A stretch of 64,000 nt of DNA, taken from the NCBI GenBank assembly GCA_021648845.1, contig JAKJHY010000003.1:124001-188000 (forward strand), read 5' to 3'. Positions 8,939-20,060 of this stretch are shown in pieces. Source of the stretch: Mycobacterium sp. MBM. GTDB lineage: Bacteria > Actinomycetota > Actinomycetes > Mycobacteriales > Mycobacteriaceae. The notes beneath the pieces are model-generated. The model saw only the letters and a list, made by a program, of their open reading frames with translations. It did no database searches and was not told the DNA's origin. How positions within the stretch are numbered: the stretch's first letter is position 1; every line of letters starts with the position of its first letter. Both the position numbers and the translations under genes were made by a program.

Positions 8939-9785
8939 ACTGCACGACATCGGTCTGACGGGCGCGGAACAGCTTCGCGCAGCCGGTGAGGTACTTCATG
9001 TAGCGCTCGTAAACCTCTTCGGACTGCACCGCGATGGCCTCATCGCGGTGGGCCTGCAGGGCGTCTGCCCACATATCGAGGGTTTTCGCGTAGTGCAGCT
9101 GCAGCGACTGCTCACGGGTCAGGGTGAAGCCGCCCTCGGCCGACTTCTCCTTGACCATGTCCACCGACGGCAAGCGGCCGCCGGGAAAGATCTCGGTGAT
9201 GATGAACTTCACGAACCGGGCCAACTCGAAGGTGACCGGGATGCCGGCCTCCTTGGCCTTGGCGGGATTGAACGCACAGATGGTGTGCAGCAGCATCACC
9301 CCGTCATCGGGCAGCGCGGCATGGGCCATCCGAAAGAAATCCGGGTAGCGGTCGAAGCCGAAGTGCTCGAATGCACCGATCGACACGATCCGGTCGACGG
9401 GTGCGTTGAACTGCTCCCAGCCCTGCAAGAGCACCCGGCGCTCCCGCGGACTGTCCATCTCATCGAAGCTGCGCTGCACGTGGGCGGCCTGATTCTTGGA
9501 CAGCGTCAGACCGACGACGTTGACGTCATAGCGTTCGACCGCGCGGCGCATGGTCGCGCCCCAGCCACACCCGATGTCCAGCAGGGTCATTCCGGGCTGC
9601 AGTCCCAGCTTGCCCAGCGCCAGGTCGATCTTGGCCAGCTGGGCCTGCTCCAGGGTCATATCGTCACGTTCGAAATACGCGCAGCTATAGGTCTGGGTGG
9701 GATCGAGGAAGAGCCGGAAGAAGTCGTCCGACAGGTCGTAGTGGGCCTGGACGTCCTCGAAATGCGGCGTGAGTTTGTTCGGCAT
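8919..9785 (-). CDS. Cyclopropane/mycolic acid SAM-dependent methyltransferase (CmaA/MmaA family)
   Basis: A 288-aa class I methyltransferase that modifies meromycolate or fatty acyl chains at double bases using S-adenosylmethionine. The SAM motif LLDIGCGWG is at residues 68-76, and SIGAFEHF, TEIFPGGRLPS and the C-terminal YMKYLTGC are typical of mycolate synthases. ATG 9785 is preceded by a purine-rich AGGGGGGAA ribosome site. It keeps GAFEHF like CmaA and PcaA, whereas UmaA in this window has GAFEAF. The gene is divergent from lpdC. Whether it cyclopropanates or introduces oxygenated groups cannot be told from sequence. Confidence 0.85.
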   Translation of the reverse strand: MPNKLTPHFEDVQAHYDLSDDFFRLFLDPTQTYSCAYFERDDMTLEQAQLAKIDLALGKLGLQPGMTLLDIGCGWGATMRRAVERYDVNVVGLTLSKNQAAHVQRSFDEMDSPRERRVLLQGWEQFNAPVDRIVSIGAFEHFGFDRYPDFFRMAHAALPDDGVMLLHTICAFNPAKAKEAGIPVTFELARFVKFIITEIFPGGRLPSVDMVKEKSAEGGFTLTREQSLQLHYAKTLDMWADALQAHRDEAIAVQSEEVYERYMKYLTGCAKLFRARQTDVVQFTLAKG

Positions 9786-9916
9786 GCTCGGGTTCCCCCC
9801 TGGTTTTGTCGCGGCGCGACACATTGCTAGGCATTCGGAGCCGGTGCCGGTGCGGATTGGTCCGAACGCCCCGTTGCGGTTACCCGGACCGGTCCGCGGC
9901 CAAACGCGCGCCCCGA

Positions 9917-9929
9917 TAGGGTGGTCATC

Positions 9930-9932
<3 letters not shown>
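9917..9932 (+). promoter_or_regulatory. Leaderless promoter of lpdC
   Basis: The -10 hexamer TAGGGT (9917-9922) lies seven bases before GTG 9930, the start codon expected from the family. Transcription would begin at or next to the start codon. No Shine-Dalgarno is present. Confidence 0.45.
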
Positions 9933-11324
<1,392 letters not shown>

Positions 11325-11329
11325 CGCAC

Positions 11330-11605
11330 GTGCCGTCGCGGGCAGTGATCGTGGCCGCCATCGGCGGCCTGGTCATCGGGCACATGTTGTGGCTGGTGGC
11401 CATCTCGTTGGCCATCAACACCAGCGACGTGAGCTTCTGGGTGCTCATCACCTCAGCCGTCATCACGGTGCTGTGCGCCGCCGTCGCCTGGTTCGGCTGG
11501 CGTGCCTACCAGCGCAAGGATCAGGTGTGGACGGCGTTCCTGTGGTCGGTGCCGGTCGCGCCGATGCTGCTGACACTCGTCGTCTTGGGCGTCACCTACC
11601 TATAA
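11330..11605 (+). CDS. Small membrane protein (Rv0463-like)
   Basis: A 91-aa protein starting at GTG 11330, six bases after the lpdC stop, so probably cotranscribed. Three hydrophobic segments (about residues 3-25, 29-50 and 63-90) predict an integral membrane protein. No domain is known. Conserved position after lpdC argues it is real. Confidence 0.7.
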   Translation: MPSRAVIVAAIGGLVIGHMLWLVAISLAINTSDVSFWVLITSAVITVLCAAVAWFGWRAYQRKDQVWTAFLWSVPVAPMLLTLVVLGVTYL

Positions 11606-11652
11606 AGCGCGTTCTTCGCGCCGCGGTCATATGACTTTGCAAGAATCATCGG

Positions 11653-12738
11653 ATGTCCGATGGGGGACGCGGCGAACTGATTCGTCAGTGGTGGCTCCAG
11701 CGCGATGACTACTCCTGGCGCATCGACTTCCTGCGCAGTCGCGGGCTGCTCCCCATCCTGCGAAACCTGATCGTCGGTATCGGCGCCGTGATGGGCACCC
11801 TGGCCGCGATCAATGTGTTCCGGCCGCCGGGGCTGGACACCGGCCTCATCCGGCTCGGCTGGGCGGTGGTGTCCCTCGGTTCGCTGGCCTGGGCGGCCCG
11901 CTGGGCGCTGCGCCCGTGGCCGTCCGCGCGCGCCTCGGCCGTCCTGGTCGCCTACGTCGACGCCCTCATGACGTTGTCGACCCTGCTGTTCGGCGACCCC
12001 AATCTGGCGATGTCGGGGATCCCGATCCTGTTGTGCGCCGGGGGCTATGTGGTGTTCTTCCACGGGCCGCGGCTGCACCTGGCTCATATCGTGTGGTGCA
12101 CGGTCGTGGTGATCGGCATCGCGGTGTGGTTGGCGTGGAGCTCCCCGGAGTACGGCCTGCAGCTCGCGGTGTCGCGGGCGGTGATCGCACTGCTGGTGAC
12201 GGTGTGCATCCTGCCCGCGCTGCAGTTCGGTTTCTGGCTGCTGCAGGGTAGTTCGATCCAGTCACTGATCGATCCGCTCACCGAGCTGACCAATCGCCGT
12301 GGGCTGCCGCTCGCGGTGCGCCGCCTCGACGAGGGCGCGGGTGCCGGTGTCGATCTGTGTGCCCTGCTGATCGACGTCGACGGGTTCAAGGTCGTCAACG
12401 ACCACCTCGGCCACGCGACCGGTGATGAGGTGTTGATCCGGACAGCGCGCCGGATCCGGGCCAGCGTCTGTCCGCACGCCGTGGTGGCGCGCTGGGGCGG
12501 GGAGGAGTTCCTGGTGGTCGAGCGGATCTCGGTGGTGCACGCCATGGTTTTCGCCGAGCGGATTCGGTCCGCGGTGGCCGAGCCGGCCGGGCCGGCGGTC
12601 ACCGTGAGTATCGGGGTGGCCGCCAGCACACGGCCGCAGGCGGACCTGGACGCCGTCATCAAGGCCGCCGACTCGGCGATGTACGAGGCCAAGGCGCAGG
12701 GCGGAAACTGCGTGGTGATGGCCCCCCAGCTCTGCTAG
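11653..12738 (+). CDS. Membrane-anchored diguanylate cyclase (GGDEF domain)
   Basis: A 361-aa protein. About six hydrophobic segments fill residues 38-200, followed by a C-terminal GGDEF domain that makes cyclic di-GMP from two GTP. The active-site loop is GGEEF at 282-286, a catalytically competent variant, with the metal/substrate segment LIDVDGFKVVNDHLGH before it. The RxxD inhibitory site expected nine residues upstream is absent (CPHA instead), so product feedback is probably missing. The gene lies between Rv0463- and Rv0464c-like genes, where the M. tuberculosis map has no such gene. It overlaps the convergent neighbour by four bases. Confidence 0.88.
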   Translation: MSDGGRGELIRQWWLQRDDYSWRIDFLRSRGLLPILRNLIVGIGAVMGTLAAINVFRPPGLDTGLIRLGWAVVSLGSLAWAARWALRPWPSARASAVLVAYVDALMTLSTLLFGDPNLAMSGIPILLCAGGYVVFFHGPRLHLAHIVWCTVVVIGIAVWLAWSSPEYGLQLAVSRAVIALLVTVCILPALQFGFWLLQGSSIQSLIDPLTELTNRRGLPLAVRRLDEGAGAGVDLCALLIDVDGFKVVNDHLGHATGDEVLIRTARRIRASVCPHAVVARWGGEEFLVVERISVVHAMVFAERIRSAVAEPAGPAVTVSIGVAASTRPQADLDAVIKAADSAMYEAKAQGGNCVVMAPQLC

Positions 12739-13298
12739 TCCGGGAAGTCCAGCGGTATCCGCAGCGTCGCCATGGTGGCTGCCAGTGCATCGTATTGTCC
12801 AGCGAGGGTGCAGAATTCGATGATCTGGGTGCGGCTGTAGAGAGTGGACAACGCGGTCCAGGTCTCGGCGGACATGGAGCGGGTGATGACGAACTCGTCG
12901 GTCGCGGTGACCAGCACCCGCTGCCGCGGGCTCAACCCGGGTGCGTCCGGGCCTTCGAAGATGGCGGCCTGGGTGTCGGCGTCCAACCCACGGCTGCGGG
13001 CCAGCCTGCGATGCTGCTGCAGCTCGTACTCGCTGCCCCGCAGATGCGCCACCCGCAGGATCACCAGCTCTGCGTCGGCGCGGGACAGCTTGCCCGCGTA
13101 GAGCAGATAGCCCGAGAACGGCAGCCAGGTCAAGAACAGCAGCCGGTGCTGGCCCAGCACGTTCATCAGGTGAAACTTGGGGGCCCTGATCCGGTTGGCG
13201 CCGATTTTGGCGATGGCCCAGTTGAGCGGGCCCAGCTCGCGGAGGCCGCCGGGCGGGATGCGTGGCGGGGCCGTCGTCTCATCTGCGCTCACCCGCAC
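12735..13298 (-). CDS. Carboxymuconolactone decarboxylase/AhpD-fold protein (Rv0464c-like)
   Basis: A 187-aa all-helical protein of the CMD family. The core segment RVAHLRGSEYELQQH shows the family helix but lacks the CxxC pair of AhpD peroxidase proteins, so it is probably not a thiol peroxidase. GTG 13298 is the first in-frame start. It matches Rv0464c in length and place. The biochemical role is unknown. Confidence 0.82.
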   Translation of the reverse strand: MRVSADETTAPPRIPPGGLRELGPLNWAIAKIGANRIRAPKFHLMNVLGQHRLLFLTWLPFSGYLLYAGKLSRADAELVILRVAHLRGSEYELQQHRRLARSRGLDADTQAAIFEGPDAPGLSPRQRVLVTATDEFVITRSMSAETWTALSTLYSRTQIIEFCTLAGQYDALAATMATLRIPLDFPD

Positions 13299-13341
13299 GA
13301 GTCTAGGTCGCGACCCGAGTGGTCGGGCCGCGCCGAACCGC

Positions 13342-14775
13342 TCAGGTGTTCTTCACCAGATACGGAGACACCGTGCTGCGGTGTTCGTCGAGGTCGAGCG
13401 CCTTGCCGAGGGCCGGGAACGCGCGCTGTGGGCAGTTGTCGCGTTCGCACACTCGGCAACCGGCACCGATCGGGGTCGCGGTCGTGGCGTTCGGACCGCC
13501 GGAGAGATCCAGCCCCTCGGAATACACCAGCCGGTGCGCGTGCCGCAGCTCGCAGCCCAGGCCGATCGCGAACGTCTTACCCGGCTGGCCGTAGCGCGAC
13601 GGTCGGCGTTCCACGGTGCGCGCCACCCACATGTAGTCGCGGCCGTCGGGCATCTGGGCGATCTGGACCAAGATCTTGCCCGGGTTGGCGAAGGTCTCGT
13701 AGACATTCCACAGCGGGCAGGTGCCGCCGGCGGAGGAGAAGTGAAAACCGGTGGCCGACTGGCGTTTCGACATGTTGCCTGCCCGGTCGACGCGGACGAA
13801 GGACAACGGCACACCGCGCATCGAGGGGCGCTGCAACGTGGAGAGCCGGTGCGCGATCGTCTCATAGGACACCGCGTAGAAGGCCGAGAGCCGCTCGACG
13901 TCATAGCGGAAGTTCTCGGCCACCTGGTGGAATTGGCGGTACGGCAGCACGGTGGCCGCCGCGACGTAGTTGGCCAGTCCCAGCCGCGCCAGGGTGCGGG
14001 ACTCGTCGCTGGTGAACTTGCCCTCGTCGACCAGCGCGTCGATCAGATCGCCGAACTCCAGGTAGCCCAACTCGGCGGCCAACTTGAAGACGTATTGACC
14101 GCTGGCCAGGTGGCCGCCGATCTCCAGTGTGCGGGTCGCCGGGTCGAAGCGGTGCAACACCGGGTCACCGAGATCGGTGCGCTGCACGATGCGCACCCCG
14201 TGCACCCGGGTCAGCCGGTCGGACAGCTCGCGGATCAGCTCGGCACGGTGCATCCGCATTCGGATGGTCAGGTCCTCGGCGGCGGTGTCGAGCTCGTGCA
14301 GATAGTTCTGCCGCTGGTAGAAGTAGTCGCGCACCTCTTCGTGCGGCATGGTGATCGTTCCGGACCCCGCGCCCGACAAGGAGGTGAACCGGCCCTCGGA
14401 GACGGCCGCGAGCTGGGTCGTGGTCAGTCGGTAACGCTGGTGCAGGCTGACCATCGCCCGCGCGAAGGCCGGATGGGCGCTGACGATATCGGCGAGTTCG
14501 GCCGGATCGATCGCGATGTCGAGATCACGGTCCAGGCTCACCTCGCGCAACTCGGCCACCAGCCGGGTGTCGTCCTGGGAGGCGAAGAAGGTGGCGTCCA
14601 CGCCGAAGACCTCGGTGATCCGCAACAGCACGGAGACCGTCAGCGGACGGACGTCGTGTTCGATCTGGTTGAGGTAGCTCGGGGAGATGTCCAGCATCTG
14701 CGCCAGGGCGGCCTGGCTGAATCCGCGCTCCCGGCGCAGCTGGCGTACCCGTGATCCGACATAGGTCTTGGACAC
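13342..14775 (-). CDS. ramB: Transcriptional regulator RamB of the glyoxylate cycle
   Basis: A 477-aa regulator with an N-terminal XRE helix-turn-helix (GFSQAALAQMLDISPSYLNQ) followed by an IrrE/ImmA-like domain and a C-terminal short-chain-fatty-acyl regulator domain with conserved cysteines (CRVCERDNCPQ). RamB controls isocitrate lyase and acetate genes in corynebacteria and M. tuberculosis and binds its own promoter; the aceA gene is three genes away. GTG 14775 gives the Rv0465c-like N-terminus VSKTYVGSR; ATG 14787 is the alternative. A perfect inverted repeat carrying the RamB core lies just upstream (14797-14815). Confidence 0.93.
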   Translation of the reverse strand: MSKTYVGSRVRQLRRERGFSQAALAQMLDISPSYLNQIEHDVRPLTVSVLLRITEVFGVDATFFASQDDTRLVAELREVSLDRDLDIAIDPAELADIVSAHPAFARAMVSLHQRYRLTTTQLAAVSEGRFTSLSGAGSGTITMPHEEVRDYFYQRQNYLHELDTAAEDLTIRMRMHRAELIRELSDRLTRVHGVRIVQRTDLGDPVLHRFDPATRTLEIGGHLASGQYVFKLAAELGYLEFGDLIDALVDEGKFTSDESRTLARLGLANYVAAATVLPYRQFHQVAENFRYDVERLSAFYAVSYETIAHRLSTLQRPSMRGVPLSFVRVDRAGNMSKRQSATGFHFSSAGGTCPLWNVYETFANPGKILVQIAQMPDGRDYMWVARTVERRPSRYGQPGKTFAIGLGCELRHAHRLVYSEGLDLSGGPNATTATPIGAGCRVCERDNCPQRAFPALGKALDLDEHRSTVSPYLVKNT

Positions 14776-14796
14776 TTTGAACAGCATAGTCAAGGG

Positions 14797-14815
14797 TGCA
14801 AAGGTTGGCTTTGCA
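14797..14815. promoter_or_regulatory. RamB autoregulatory operator candidate
   Basis: A perfect inverted repeat TGCAAAG-N5-CTTTGCA between divergent ramB and the thioesterase gene. The arm contains the RamB core CTTTGCA known from corynebacteria. It sits 22 bases upstream of the ramB start, suitable for autoregulation and possibly for control of the divergent gene. Confidence 0.6.
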
Positions 14816-14840
14816 TTCTTCGCAGACCATATTGGAGTCC

Positions 14841-15635
14841 ATGACCTTGGCGAAGACTCTGATGCCCGTGCCCGACCCGCATCCGGATGTGTTCGATGTG
14901 CAGTGGCCGTTGCGGGTGGCCGATATCGATCGCGAGGGCCGGCTGAAGTTCGATGCCGCGACGCGGCACATCCAGGACATCGGCTCCGACCAGCTGCGTG
15001 AAATGGGCTATGAGGACACGCATCCGGCGTGGATCGTGCGGCGCACCATGATCGACCTGATCGAACCGATCACGTTCAAGGACACCTTGCGACTGCGGCG
15101 CTGGTGCTCGGGGACCTCGAACCGGTGGTGCGAGATGCGGGTCCGCATCGAAGGCCGGCGGGGCGGCCTGATGGAGTCCGAGGCGTTCTGGATCAATTTC
15201 AGCCAGGAAACCCAGGGGCCGTCCCGGATCTCCGACGACTTCCTGGCCGGGCTGCGGCGCACCACCGACGTGGACCGGCTGCGCTGGAAGGCCTATCTGC
15301 GGCCCGGACCCCGCGACACCGCGGTCGCGGTACGCAAATATCCGGTCCGGGTCAGCGATATCGACCTCTTCGACCATATGAACAACTCGGTGTACTGGAG
15401 TGTGGTGGAGGAGTACCTGCACGAGGTGCCCGAGTTGCTGGCGGCGCCGTTGCGGGTGACCATCGAGCACGACTCTGCGGTGGCGCTCGGTGATGACCTG
15501 GAGATCATCTCGCATGTGTACCCGGCCGGCTCGACCGAGAAGTTCGGTCCGGAGCTCGCCGATCGCACTGTTACAACGCTCACATATGCCGTCGGTGATG
15601 AGACCAAAGCGGTCGCCGCGCTGTTTTCGCTGTGA
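14841..15635 (+). CDS. Acyl-ACP thioesterase-like hotdog protein (Rv0466-like)
   Basis: A 264-aa protein with two hotdog halves in the FatA/acyl-ACP thioesterase arrangement. Family features include VRVSDIDLFDHMNNSVYW in the second half. It probably hydrolyses fatty acyl thioesters. ATG 14841 gives exactly the length of Rv0466; an in-frame start at 14796 would run across the RamB site. The gene is divergent from ramB. Confidence 0.85.
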   Translation: MTLAKTLMPVPDPHPDVFDVQWPLRVADIDREGRLKFDAATRHIQDIGSDQLREMGYEDTHPAWIVRRTMIDLIEPITFKDTLRLRRWCSGTSNRWCEMRVRIEGRRGGLMESEAFWINFSQETQGPSRISDDFLAGLRRTTDVDRLRWKAYLRPGPRDTAVAVRKYPVRVSDIDLFDHMNNSVYWSVVEEYLHEVPELLAAPLRVTIEHDSAVALGDDLEIISHVYPAGSTEKFGPELADRTVTTLTYAVGDETKAVAALFSL

Positions 15636-15649
15636 ACATCCGGTTTTAA

Positions 15650-15665
15650 CAGTACGGGCGTACTG
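15650..15665. promoter_or_regulatory. 16-bp dyad after the thioesterase gene, upstream of aceA
   Basis: CAGTACGGGCGTACTG has 6-bp perfect arms around GGGC, starting 15 bases after the thioesterase stop and about 200 bases before aceA. It could be a short hairpin or a TetR-type operator; no regulator is assigned. Confidence 0.35.
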
Positions 15666-15756
15666 ACCAGCGGAAACTGCCTACCGTCGAGTAGCTTCTG
15701 AACCGGTCAAGCCGCGCGCCGATTAACAATCTTCGCAAAAACAGTCGAGCGCTTGG

Positions 15757-15769
15757 ACAAAGTTGGCAA
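15757..15769 (+). promoter_or_regulatory. RamB-like half site upstream of aceA
   Basis: ACAAAGTTGGCAA resembles the reverse complement of the RamB box (TTTGCAAAGTT) with changes. It lies about 100 bases upstream of aceA, within a 232-base leader that holds no gene. Weaker than the site at ramB. Confidence 0.35.
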
Positions 15770-15867
15770 TGGAAACGGGTGGACCTGCGGATATGCAGTA
15801 GGGCATCCTCGGTGTAGCAACGCAGCGAAGTTCACTGCAGCGTTAACAAATACCGATAGGAGCCGCC

Positions 15868-17154
15868 ATGTCGACCGTTGGCACGCCGAAGAGCCCGGAG
15901 CAGATCCAGCACGACTGGGATCACAACCCCCGCTGGAAGGGCATCACCCGCACCTACACGCCCAAGGACGTCGTCGCGCTGCAGGGCACGGTCGTCGAGG
16001 AGAACACCCTGGCCCGTCGTGGCGCCGAGGTGCTGTGGGACCAGCTGCACGAGATGGACTTCGTCAACGCCCTCGGTGCGCTCACCGGCAACCAGGCCGT
16101 GCAGCAGGTGCGCGCCGGCCTGAAGGCCATCTACCTGTCCGGGTGGCAGGTCGCCGGTGACGCGAACCTGTCCGGTCACACCTACCCCGACCAGAGCCTC
16201 TACCCGGCCAACTCGGTGCCGCAGGTCGTGCGCCGCATCAACAATGCGCTGCTGCGTGCCGACCAGATCGCCAAGGTCGAGGGCGACACCTCGGTGGAGA
16301 ACTGGCTCGCCCCGATCGTCGCCGACGGCGAGGCCGGCTTCGGCGGCGCGCTGAACGTCTACGAGCTGCAGAAGGCGATGATCGCCGCCGGCGTCGCCGG
16401 TTCGCACTGGGAGGACCAGCTGGCCTCGGAGAAGAAGTGCGGCCACCTCGGTGGCAAGGTGCTCATCCCCACCCAGCAGCACATCCGTACCCTGACCTCG
16501 GCCCGCCTCGCGGCCGACGTCGCCGACGTGCCGACCCTGGTCATCGCCCGCACCGACGCCGAGGCCGCCACCCTGATCACCTCCGATGTCGACGAGCGTG
16601 ACCGCCCCTTCATCACCGGCGAGCGCACCAACGAGGGCTTCTACCGGGTGCAGAACGGCCTGGAGCCGTGCATCGCCCGGGCCAAGGCCTACGCGCCGTA
16701 CGCCGATCTGATCTGGATGGAGACCGGCACCCCGGACCTGGAGCTGGCCAAGAAATTCGCCGAGGGCGTCAAGGCCGAATTCCCGGACCAGATGCTGTCC
16801 TACAACTGCTCGCCGTCGTTCAACTGGAAGCAGCACCTCGACGACGACACCATCGCCAAGTTCCAGCGCGAGCTGGGCGCGATGGGCTTCAAGTTCCAGT
16901 TCATCACGCTGGCCGGCTTCCACGCGCTCAACTACTCGATGTTCGATCTCGCCCACGGCTACGCCCGCGAGCAGATGAAGGCCTACGTCGACCTGCAGGA
17001 GCGCGAGTTCGCCGCCGAGGAGCGCGGCTACACCGCGACCAAGCACCAGCGTGAGGTCGGCGCCGGCTACTTCGACCGGATCGCCACCACCGTGGATCCG
17101 ACCAGCTCGACCACCGCGCTGGCCGGTTCCACCGAAGAGGGTCAGTTCCACTAG
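15868..17154 (+). CDS. aceA: Isocitrate lyase
   Basis: A 428-aa enzyme, the length of M. tuberculosis Icl1, splitting isocitrate into succinate and glyoxylate; in mycobacteria it also acts as methylisocitrate lyase for propionate. The catalytic KKCGH motif is near residues 189-193, and the metal/substrate segment NCSPSFNWK is present. ATG 15868 follows an AGGAG site seven bases upstream. It is the likely target of RamB. The 232-base upstream region carries a RamB-like sequence and a separate dyad. Confidence 0.98.
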   Translation: MSTVGTPKSPEQIQHDWDHNPRWKGITRTYTPKDVVALQGTVVEENTLARRGAEVLWDQLHEMDFVNALGALTGNQAVQQVRAGLKAIYLSGWQVAGDANLSGHTYPDQSLYPANSVPQVVRRINNALLRADQIAKVEGDTSVENWLAPIVADGEAGFGGALNVYELQKAMIAAGVAGSHWEDQLASEKKCGHLGGKVLIPTQQHIRTLTSARLAADVADVPTLVIARTDAEAATLITSDVDERDRPFITGERTNEGFYRVQNGLEPCIARAKAYAPYADLIWMETGTPDLELAKKFAEGVKAEFPDQMLSYNCSPSFNWKQHLDDDTIAKFQRELGAMGFKFQFITLAGFHALNYSMFDLAHGYAREQMKAYVDLQEREFAAEERGYTATKHQREVGAGYFDRIATTVDPTSSTTALAGSTEEGQFH

Positions 17155-17178
17155 TCCGACCGAAAACCTGAGTTGATA

Positions 17179-17219
17179 GCGTCAGGCCTCGTCCGCGAAC
17201 CGCGGGCGGGGCCTGACGC
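17179..17219 (+). terminator. Long GC-rich hairpin between aceA and fadB2
   Basis: A nearly perfect 19-bp stem with two G-U pairs and a three-base AAC loop: outer arms GCGTCAGGCC (17179-17188) and GGCCTGACGC (17210-17219). No U-tract follows, as is usual for mycobacterial hairpins. It ends just before the fadB2 ribosome site, so it may terminate aceA transcripts or attenuate readthrough into fadB2. Confidence 0.6.
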
Positions 17220-17236
17220 CGTGATGAGGAGAGCCA

Positions 17237-18091
17237 GTGACTATTGAGCGGGTGGGCGTCATCGGCGCCGGGCAGATGGGCGGCGGTATCGCCGAGGTGT
17301 GCGCGAAGGCCGGGGCGCAGGTGCTGGTGTTCGAACCCACCGACGACCTGATCAGCGCCGGTAGCAAGCGGATCACCGCCTCGCTGGACCGCGCCGCGGC
17401 CAAGGGCAAGCTGAGCGAGGCCGACCGTGACGCCGCACTGGCCCGACTGACATTCACCACCGCGCTCGCCGATATGGCCGACCGCCAGCTGACCATCGAG
17501 GCCATCGTGGAGGACGACGAGGTCAAGGCGAAGGTGTTCGCCGAACTCGACCGTGTCATCGAGGATCCGGACGCCGTGCTGGCCTCGAACACCTCCAGCA
17601 TCCCGATCATGCGGATCGCCGCGGCCACCGCGCACCCGGAGCGCGTGCTGGGGTTGCACTTTTTCAACCCGGTCCCGGTGCTGCCGCTGGTGGAGCTGAT
17701 CTCCACGCTGGTCACCTCCGTGGGGGCCCTCGCGCGGACCGAGGATTTCGCGGCCAACGCGCTGGGCAAGCAGGTCGTGCGCTGCTCGGATCGGTCCGGT
17801 TTCGTGGTCAACGCGCTGCTGGTGCCCTACCTGCTCTCGGCGGTACGGATGGTCGAGGCCGGTTTTGCCACGGTCGAGGATGTGGACAAGGCGGTGGTGG
17901 GTGGCCTGTCGCATCCGATGGGGCCGTTGCGGTTGTCGGATCTGGTGGGCCTTGACACACTCAAGTTGATCGCCGACAAGATGTACGAGGAGTTCAAGGA
18001 GCCGCTGTACGGTCCGCCGCCGCTTCTGCTGCGGATGGTCGAAGCGGGTCAGTTGGGCAAGAAGTCGGGGCGCGGCTTCTACACCTACTGA
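17237..18091 (+). CDS. fadB2: 3-hydroxybutyryl-CoA dehydrogenase
   Basis: A 284-aa NAD(P)-dependent dehydrogenase acting on 3-hydroxyacyl-CoA or acetoacetyl-CoA. The Rossmann motif GAGQMGGG is near residues 9-16, and the catalytic region has HFFNPVPVLPLVE with the family histidine, then DRSGFVVN and the C-terminal dimer domain ending GKKSGRGFYTY. GTG 17237 follows GATGAGGAG. Position after aceA and length match Rv0468. Confidence 0.95.
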   Translation: MTIERVGVIGAGQMGGGIAEVCAKAGAQVLVFEPTDDLISAGSKRITASLDRAAAKGKLSEADRDAALARLTFTTALADMADRQLTIEAIVEDDEVKAKVFAELDRVIEDPDAVLASNTSSIPIMRIAAATAHPERVLGLHFFNPVPVLPLVELISTLVTSVGALARTEDFAANALGKQVVRCSDRSGFVVNALLVPYLLSAVRMVEAGFATVEDVDKAVVGGLSHPMGPLRLSDLVGLDTLKLIADKMYEEFKEPLYGPPPLLLRMVEAGQLGKKSGRGFYTY

Positions 18092-18122
18092 GTCCTGCCA
18101 AAAGTTGGCCCGCCTCAGGTGA

Positions 18123-19085
<963 letters not shown>

Positions 19086-19094
19086 GCATCGCTG

Positions 19095-19157
19095 CGCCGA
19101 GACTACTGATTTTCGCGCCGAATCGGCCCGTCGGCAGCACCAACCGTCGTGTCGGCG
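19095..19157. repeat. 63-bp palindromic element, copy 1
   Basis: It matches copy 2 (20061-20123) at 48 of 63 positions without gaps, with fully conserved blocks of 9, 11, 10 and 6 bases. The arms here are imperfect. It covers the stop codon and the last 17 codons of the DUF559 gene. Confidence 0.7.
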
Positions 19158-20020
19158 TGGGCGGAAGGCCGGTAACCCGATCGGGTGAGCGCATCGCGCA
19201 CACGACGGATGATTTCGTGCGGACGGTGTGCGAGCTGCGTGGCGCTCACGCGCACGATCGTCCAGTTTCGGGTGGCCAGATACTCCAGGCGCTCGATATC
19301 GGCCGCGTGCTGGCGGGGATCGGTCCAGTGCTGCGCGCCGTCGTACTCGACACCCACCCGCCACCGCGCCCAGCCCATGTCGATGCGTCGCCGGACGTAA
19401 CCCCATTCATCGGTGACCGGGATCTGGGTGCTCGGGCGTGGCAGGCCCGATCGCGCCAGCAACAGACGCAGCCGGGTTTCCTGCGGCGACTCCGCGCCCG
19501 AATCGACGAGGCCCAGGGCGGTGCGCAGTCGGCGCACGCGTCGGGCGCCCGGATAGCGCGCGGCGATCGCGGCCACATCGGCGGGGTCGCCGCGTGTGCA
19601 GTTGAGCAGCGCATCGATGCGGATGACGCCGGTCTCCAGCGGCTGGCGCCGGCCGATGTCATAACAGGTGCGCGCCACCGTGGTGCAACGCATACCGTCG
19701 ACCATGCAGACCTCGTCGTCTGCGATCACGCCGGAGTGCACCACGATCCCGCTCGGCGACGGATATCGGACCCGTGCGAGCTCGGCCGGGGCGTCGGCGG
19801 GCAGCCACCTGCTCCCCAGCACGGCGGCCGCGGAGTAACCGGCCAGAGTGGCCGAGCGCCCCGACCACAGCCACGCCGCCACCGCCCGGTCGCGAGCGGT
19901 CAGCGTGAGATCTGCCGGCGCGTAGACATTGCGGTGCAGCTTGCGATGCGCGGTGTGCAGCGCGTGGCGGGTGACGGTCCCCGACCTCAGCGCTTCGCTT
20001 CCCAGGAAGATCTGCCCCAC
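19103..20020 (-). CDS. DUF559/AbiEi-like putative endonuclease-fold protein
   Basis: A 305-aa protein of the large actinobacterial family that joins an AbiEi-like N-terminal helix-turn-helix region (GSEALRSGTVTRHAL, then SAAAVLGSRW) to a C-terminal DUF559 domain related to very-short-patch-repair nucleases. The PD-(D/E)XK-like core reads RIDMGWARWRVGVEYDG, preceded by SPQETRLR. GTG 20020 gives the usual family N-terminus. Both ends are bracketed by copies of a 63-bp palindromic element, and copy 1 encodes the C-terminal tail. The gene occupies the place of pcaA in M. tuberculosis, so it is probably a mobile accessory gene. Substrate and role are unknown. Confidence 0.75.
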   Translation of the reverse strand: MGQIFLGSEALRSGTVTRHALHTAHRKLHRNVYAPADLTLTARDRAVAAWLWSGRSATLAGYSAAAVLGSRWLPADAPAELARVRYPSPSGIVVHSGVIADDEVCMVDGMRCTTVARTCYDIGRRQPLETGVIRIDALLNCTRGDPADVAAIAARYPGARRVRRLRTALGLVDSGAESPQETRLRLLLARSGLPRPSTQIPVTDEWGYVRRRIDMGWARWRVGVEYDGAQHWTDPRQHAADIERLEYLATRNWTIVRVSATQLAHRPHEIIRRVRDALTRSGYRPSAHADTTVGAADGPIRRENQ

Positions 20021-20060
20021 ATGGTTATTGGACGCAGCCGACGTGCATGCGGTTCCCGCT

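Noticed and set aside
11607..11621. Terminator GCGCG-TTCTT-CGCGC after the Rv0463-like gene
   Set aside because: The five-base stem with no T-run is too weak to call.
13177..14754. 525-codon plus-strand frame across ramB
   Set aside because: Antisense shadow of ramB, low-information sequence.
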